Shown here one piece after another: positions 60,597 through 64,000 of a stretch of 64,000 nucleotides of DNA. Numbering within the stretch: position 1 is the first letter of the stretch; each line of letters starts with the position of its first letter. Location of the stretch: assembly GCA_900757495.1 (NCBI GenBank), contig CAAENX010000011.1, positions 97,812 to 161,811 on the forward strand. The letters are read 5' to 3'. A program made the translations under genes and the position numbers. Under the pieces are notes generated by a model that was not told where the DNA came from, made no database searches, and saw nothing but the letters and a program-made list of their open reading frames with translations. This DNA comes from an uncultured Collinsella sp. GTDB taxonomy: Bacteria > Actinomycetota > Coriobacteriia > Coriobacteriales > Coriobacteriaceae.

Positions 60597-60901
60597 TCGA
60601 CCCTCCTCTGCTAGTTTTAACAACTTTAACAAAGTTTAGCAACTTTAGCAGAGTTTAACAGGTTTAGCAGACTGAGCTGCTTTTAGCCTCACCAATCTTG
60701 TTGGACCTAGTCAGCTACGCCAATATAAATAGCTTCATTCAATTTGTCGGCCATCCGCTCGGCATAGTAATTCGTATCTTAATTCGTTATGACTTAATTC
60801 GTTATACCTTATCTTTACGCAGATGATGCCTGCACCACCGCTACCAGCGATCCTTCCACTTTGTTCGGCATAGTGAACGCAGGCCAGTCCCCTGTATCAC
60901 C
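60597..60901. other. 305-bp gap upstream of the orphan ATPase
   Basis: Holds the iteron array (60616-60672) and, at 60767-60805, three copies of a TAATTCGTTAT-like motif, two of them identical with 15-bp period (TTAATTCGTTAT at 60779 and 60794). No gene seen. Confidence 0.6.
60616..60672. repeat. Three tandem 19-bp iterons in the ATPase promoter
   Basis: Exactly 57 bp made of three 19-bp units, each a doublet of TTTARCA half-repeats (TTTAACAAC-TTTAACAAAG, TTTAGCAAC-TTTAGCAGAG, TTTAACAGG-TTTAGCAGAC). The first unit begins 20 bases before the ATPase ATG. A minus-strand promoter (TTGCTA, 17 bases, TAAAAC) lies inside the array, so anything bound here would control the gene directly. Confidence 0.75.
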
Positions 60902-63343
60902 CTACCCCAGCGAGCGGTTGAGGGAGCCGAGCTCGTCGTTGCCCATGGTGCGCCACATTTGGTAGATGCAGCCGCGCGCCAAGAAAAAGAAGCCGTTATC
61001 GACCAGCTGCACGGCGGCATCCGCGAGTTGATTGGTCACGGCGGGCACCGGCGGCAGCTCAAGACCTGCCTCGCGGATGGTCTCGACAGCCTCCTCAAAC
61101 GCGGGCGGTTGGATGACGCCCATCTCGTTCATAAGGCCCTGCATTTCCTCCTGCGCACTGCCGCCCGACTCCTCGCCGCGCGGCACCAGGCGGTAGCATG
61201 CCAGCGCCAGCTCGAGCTGGTCGCAGTTCCAGTAGGCGAATGCCAGGCGATAGAACAGGTAGCCGATCGAAGGCCGGTCGCTGGCAATACGCAGGCCGTG
61301 GCGCGCCACCTCGATAATCTCGTCATAGCGCTCCAGGCGTGCTAGCACGTTGATCAGGGCAAAGTGGGACTGCATGGACGAGCGTGCCAAATCGTAGAGA
61401 CGACGCACCTCGGGCAGTGCGCGCTCAAAGTCCTCTTGTTCGGCGTAAAAGCTGCAGATCTCGTGCTGGGCAAAATACAGTGCATCGGGAGCGCGCAGGA
61501 TACGCACGGAACGGTCCTCCTCCATCACCGGCAGCACCATGCGCACCAGCTGGTTGTCGCAGAACTGGGTCTGGACCGGGCCCGTCGCCAAAAGCTCAGC
61601 AACAGTACACTTGGCTTCCAGCTCCTCGACAAGGCGAGAAAAGCCCTCGAAAGCACCAGCTCGATCAACTTTGGATTGCTCGCGCAGCTCGATGACACGG
61701 GCGGCATACGGATCGTTGTCCTCCTCCATGACCTCAAGCTCGTCAGCCGTATCAGCGAGCAGTAAATCGCGAAGCGCAAGCGGCAATGGACGATGGTCAT
61801 CACGTGGTCGGGCGTGAACCTCTGTAGGCTCAATCGTGTCCGGCGCATCTGCCTCATATGCCTCGAGCAAATGCTTGCAGGGCATGTCATCCATATCCAT
61901 GCTCTCAAGATCTTTGGCGACAGAAACGCAATCGGCCAGATAAGCCGCACGGCCAAAGGAGTACGTTTTAACAACGCGCTCGCCCTGCTCGCCGTCGGGA
62001 GCCGCAATCTGCACGTAGCAGCGCGTGATGCGAGCACCCGAAGCAAAGCAAGCCGCCGCGACTGTAAGCGCAATACGCGCATCGTGCTCAGTGGCCCATG
62101 CTGTGCGCTTAGGCTCATCTACCTCGCGCCAGGCGTCATCTTGGGCATCGTATTCGCGCTGCGGCATAGCATCGACAACCGTGCGGCCAAAACGCACCAG
62201 CATGATGCCCTCGGCGACGTTCGCCCGATAGGTGTAGTCGAGCCGTGTGACAACGTTGAGCGCTTCTACGATACGTGCAAAGCGGGTGCGAACGTCCCAC
62301 TCGCCACCCGGCTGGCACGCAACCGTCCCCGGCTTGGCCCACGGGTTGTCATTCGACAGCGTTTCGAGCAGGCGAGAAACGTCGTTGGTCGTCTTGCTGA
62401 TATGCCAGAGGTCAAAGAGCGAGCAGCCCTCAAAGCTTGGCGACGAGGCAACGGGGCCCAACCCTGCCCCAATACGCTCAAGGATGCCCGATAGGCGGTT
62501 CAGGCGGCACTCGACGGCATACAGGGTATCGATCTCGTCCTGGTCCAGCAGGCTACGATCAAAATTGAGATAAAAGAGCCTCGAGCGATCGATGCGCGCC
62601 AGACTCATTTCGGTTTTGGCCGCAATGGTGCGCAGGCGAGGCAGATTGACTTCGCCCATCAAAGCGGCGGCATAGCGCTCAATACCACTTGGATTATCTG
62701 TATGGTCAATGCGGTAGAGCAACGTTTCGATTGCATCGGGCAGCGGCGTGGAATCAAACCCCAGCAGCACCTCAACCGGCTCGGGGAGTTTTACGAGCTT
62801 GATCTTGTCGACGGCATTTTTCATGCCCTCGTCGAGGCCGTCACCGTCAGCCGTGCCTGAGACAGCGTTTTCAGAATCGGCGAATATCACGTAACGCAAG
62901 AACATCGAGGCCATGAACTCGCCGTAGCGAAGGCTGCGTGTCGAATTCCACGTCTCGCAATCGGATTGCTCGCGCATGGTGCCTTCGGGAGAGCCGATGA
63001 CTCGCGCCCGGGAATGCATCGTCCCATCGGCGCCCCTGACCGCAATCTCGCCGATGGTCGAATCGGACTCGTCAAGAATCAGTTGCATGTCGGGATCGTC
63101 GGGCAGCGATGCCTCGTTAACGGGACGGTCCACCTTATAGACCTCACCCGAAACGCTCACGTAGCCCAAAAGCGACACATGGCTTTTGCCGACAAATTCG
63201 ACGACATAGCATGATTCATGCGGGTCCTCGCCAAAGAGCTTCCAAACCACGCCATACGAGCGTCCCGCAGGCTGCTCGGGCATGGCCGGAAAGCGCTTTT
63301 TGGGATCGAGAAACCTGAGCTTGTATGTCGGACGCTCTGCCAC
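60902..63343 (-). CDS. Large uncharacterised cytosolic protein with helical TPR-like C-terminal part
   Basis: 813 residues from a GTG with GGTGAT upstream. Not recognised. Residues 1-130 look beta-rich (YVVEFVGKSHVSLLGYVSVSG), 180-480 mixed, and 600-780 alpha-helical with TPR-like periodicity (QEDFERALPEVRRLYDLAR, FALINVLARLERYDEIIEVA, YRLAFAYWNCDQLELALACY). No signal peptide, membrane helix or enzyme motif seen. It could be a scaffold or accessory protein. Stands alone between the ATPase gap and the tRNA-Arg cluster. Confidence 0.8.
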   Translation of the reverse strand: MAERPTYKLRFLDPKKRFPAMPEQPAGRSYGVVWKLFGEDPHESCYVVEFVGKSHVSLLGYVSVSGEVYKVDRPVNEASLPDDPDMQLILDESDSTIGEIAVRGADGTMHSRARVIGSPEGTMREQSDCETWNSTRSLRYGEFMASMFLRYVIFADSENAVSGTADGDGLDEGMKNAVDKIKLVKLPEPVEVLLGFDSTPLPDAIETLLYRIDHTDNPSGIERYAAALMGEVNLPRLRTIAAKTEMSLARIDRSRLFYLNFDRSLLDQDEIDTLYAVECRLNRLSGILERIGAGLGPVASSPSFEGCSLFDLWHISKTTNDVSRLLETLSNDNPWAKPGTVACQPGGEWDVRTRFARIVEALNVVTRLDYTYRANVAEGIMLVRFGRTVVDAMPQREYDAQDDAWREVDEPKRTAWATEHDARIALTVAAACFASGARITRCYVQIAAPDGEQGERVVKTYSFGRAAYLADCVSVAKDLESMDMDDMPCKHLLEAYEADAPDTIEPTEVHARPRDDHRPLPLALRDLLLADTADELEVMEEDNDPYAARVIELREQSKVDRAGAFEGFSRLVEELEAKCTVAELLATGPVQTQFCDNQLVRMVLPVMEEDRSVRILRAPDALYFAQHEICSFYAEQEDFERALPEVRRLYDLARSSMQSHFALINVLARLERYDEIIEVARHGLRIASDRPSIGYLFYRLAFAYWNCDQLELALACYRLVPRGEESGGSAQEEMQGLMNEMGVIQPPAFEEAVETIREAGLELPPVPAVTNQLADAAVQLVDNGFFFLARGCIYQMWRTMGNDELGSLNRSLG

Positions 63344-63482
63344 GAAATATCACCCTGATCGGTCGCCTAAAGAAAGAGCGCGCCACGGGCTCACCAAGGC
63401 GCATACACGAAATCTTACACGAGTCGATGAGAAATAGTCCCCTTTGACCGAGGTTCGAATCCATGCGACGCCTGCCCAAAAG

Positions 63483-63507
63483 AAAAGCCCCCGTTGCCGG
63501 AGGCTTT
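63483..63507 (-). terminator. Terminator copy left beside the tRNA-Arg remnant
   Basis: AAAGCC-CCCG with CGG-AGGCTTT; on the minus strand followed by TTTTCTTTT. Confidence 0.6.
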
Positions 63508-63517
63508 CAATTTCAAT

Positions 63518-63537
63518 TGGTGCGGCGTATAGGATTC
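63518..63537 (-). pseudogene. 3'-end remnant of a tRNA-Arg gene
   Basis: Twenty bases identical to the CCA end, acceptor strand and start of the T arm of the tRNA-Arg at 63708. After GGATTC the sequence switches to unrelated palindromic DNA (CGCGCATCCGCTGCGCGGAT). The rest of the tRNA is absent. Confidence 0.7.
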
Positions 63538-63670
63538 CGCGCATCCGCTGCGCGGATCCGCACCGGCTTCGCCCGCCTGCCGGCGTGCTCACCCGCGGGC
63601 TAAAAACGCTCCGCGTTTTCTTTACGCCCGCGCCTCGACCGAGGTTCGAATCCATGCAGTGTTTACGTAA

Positions 63671-63698
63671 AAGAAAAGCCCCCGTTGCCGGGAGCTTT
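63671..63698 (-). terminator. Terminator of the complete tRNA-Arg
   Basis: AAAGCTCCCG with CGGGGGCTTT (one mismatch), then TTCTTTTACG on the minus strand, ten bases after the CCA end. Confidence 0.7.
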
Positions 63699-63707
63699 AA
63701 TCTCAAA

Positions 63708-63784
63708 TGGTGCGGCGTATAGGATTCGAACCTATGACGTTCTGATTCGTAGTCAGACCCTCTATCCAGCTGAGGTAACGCCGC
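63708..63784 (-). tRNA. tRNA-Arg (anticodon ACG)
   Basis: 77 bases with encoded CCA. Acceptor GCGGCGT with ACGCCGC, D arm CCTCAGCTGGATAGAGG, anticodon arm TCTGACTACGAATCAGA with ACG in the loop, T arm ATAGGTTCGAATCCTAT. The A34 is normally edited to inosine, so it reads CGU, CGC and CGA. Confidence 0.97.
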
Positions 63785-63904
63785 GACTTGTTGATTATTA
63801 TGCACATGGACTGAATAATGGTCAAGCGTTTTTTCAAAAAAAGTTATTGAATTTGATTTTTACTCATTTGAAGGTTTGGCGCGATCTTCGATACATCGCG
63901 ATAT

Positions 63905-63931
63905 AAGAAAAGCCTCCGTTTCCGGAGGCTT
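63905..63931 (-). terminator. Terminator of the partial tRNA-Arg
   Basis: AAGCCTCCGG with CCGGAGGCTT-type perfect stem and three-base loop, followed by TTCTTATAT on the minus strand. Confidence 0.75.
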
Positions 63932-63941
63932 CAAGTTCAAT

Positions 63942-64000
63942 TGGTGCGGCGTATAGGATTCGAACCTATGACGTTCTGATTCGTAGTCAGACCCTCTATC
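63942..64000 (-). tRNA. tRNA-Arg (anticodon ACG), partial at window end
   Basis: The 59 visible bases, including CCA, T arm and anticodon arm, are identical to the complete tRNA-Arg at 63708-63784. The 5' part lies beyond the window. A second identical tandem copy, 234 bp from the first. Confidence 0.92.

Larger units (their letters stand above)
63446..63730. repeat. Tandem duplication of the tRNA-Arg flank (190-bp period)
   Basis: GACCGAGGTTCGAATCCATG starts at 63446 and again at 63637 (191 bp on). Both copies continue through an AAAAGAAAAGCCCCCG terminator to TGGTGCGGCGTATAGGATTC, at 63518 and 63708. Similarity breaks off inside the tRNA in the first copy. Confidence 0.7.
63344..64000. other. 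tRNA-Arg repeat region
   Basis: No protein gene supported. It contains one complete and one partial tRNA-Arg, a tRNA remnant, three copies of the tRNA terminator, and a GC-rich palindromic insert at 63538-63636 with an AAAACGC-TCC-GCGTTTT hairpin. Confidence 0.75.

Noticed and set aside
63350..63805. 151-codon minus-strand frame (contains MDSNLGRG)
   Set aside because: It runs through the complete tRNA-Arg gene and the duplicated flank; no ribosome site and no protein-like composition.

Overview
The window reads as a chromosomal segment of a gut Coriobacteriia, most likely Collinsella. This is inferred from the GC-rich coding style, the Coriobacteriia-like protein set (two FeoA plus FeoB and a FeoB-associated Cys-rich protein, homotetrameric-type glutamate synthase N-terminus, YhgE/Pip pair, M20D amidohydrolase) and short intergenic gaps packed with palindromes. 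No database was consulted. No phage, plasmid, IS or CRISPR genes were seen.

Layout. 1-309: start of a glutamate-synthase-like flavoprotein leaving the window. 413-15484: a pectin/galacturonate block on the minus strand: TIM-barrel isomerase, GH105 unsaturated uronyl hydrolase, SGNH esterase, a pectin methylesterase fused to an alpha/beta-hydrolase, GH28 polygalacturonase, GPH-type sugar transporter, UxaA, UxaB, UxaC and a LacI repressor. Three promoters carry the same operator (core GTGAACGTTCAC and variants). 15628-18956: iron(II) uptake (feoA, feoA, feoB, FeoB-associated protein). 19144-21277: an HPr-like protein and an APC permease. 21431-26293: ebgC/ebgA beta-galactosidase divergent from its own LacI regulator, with three GTGCAACCGGTTGT-type operators. 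26599-29278: aspS and serB. 29393-34009: lactate racemase system, larB-larC-tetR on the plus strand and larA-larD on the minus strand. 34474-38858: ppc and hisS. 39093-41992: a truncated MFS remnant, an M20 amidohydrolase and an EamA exporter. 42194-47209: two YhgE/Pip membrane proteins. 47495-52347: htpG, a GNAT enzyme and an orphan CpsC-CpsD-CpsB polysaccharide-control triad. 52524-57684: pstB-phoB-phoR and a second, VanRS-like two-component system, divergent from a D,D-carboxypeptidase (57882-59222). 59355-64000: tRNA-Ser(GCU), an orphan P-loop ATPase whose promoter holds three 19-bp iterons, a large unknown protein, and tandem tRNA-Arg(ACG) genes with a tRNA remnant.

How it fits together. 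The pectin enzymes de-esterify and depolymerise pectin, the transporter imports the products, and UxaC-UxaB-UxaA turn galacturonate into 2-keto-3-deoxygluconate. The beta-galactosidase block and the pectin block use different LacI operators, yet the transporter, uxaC and ebgA promoters share a 28-bp element (two AACGG repeats exactly 21 bp apart) just upstream of the -35 region. It looks like a site for a common, unidentified activator and is the observation I rate most highly. The second is a pair of long hairpins (31800-31926 and 34324-34450) bracketing larD-larA: their arms are unrelated in sequence but perfectly self-complementary, while the junction loops are conserved and contain a compensatory base-pair change.
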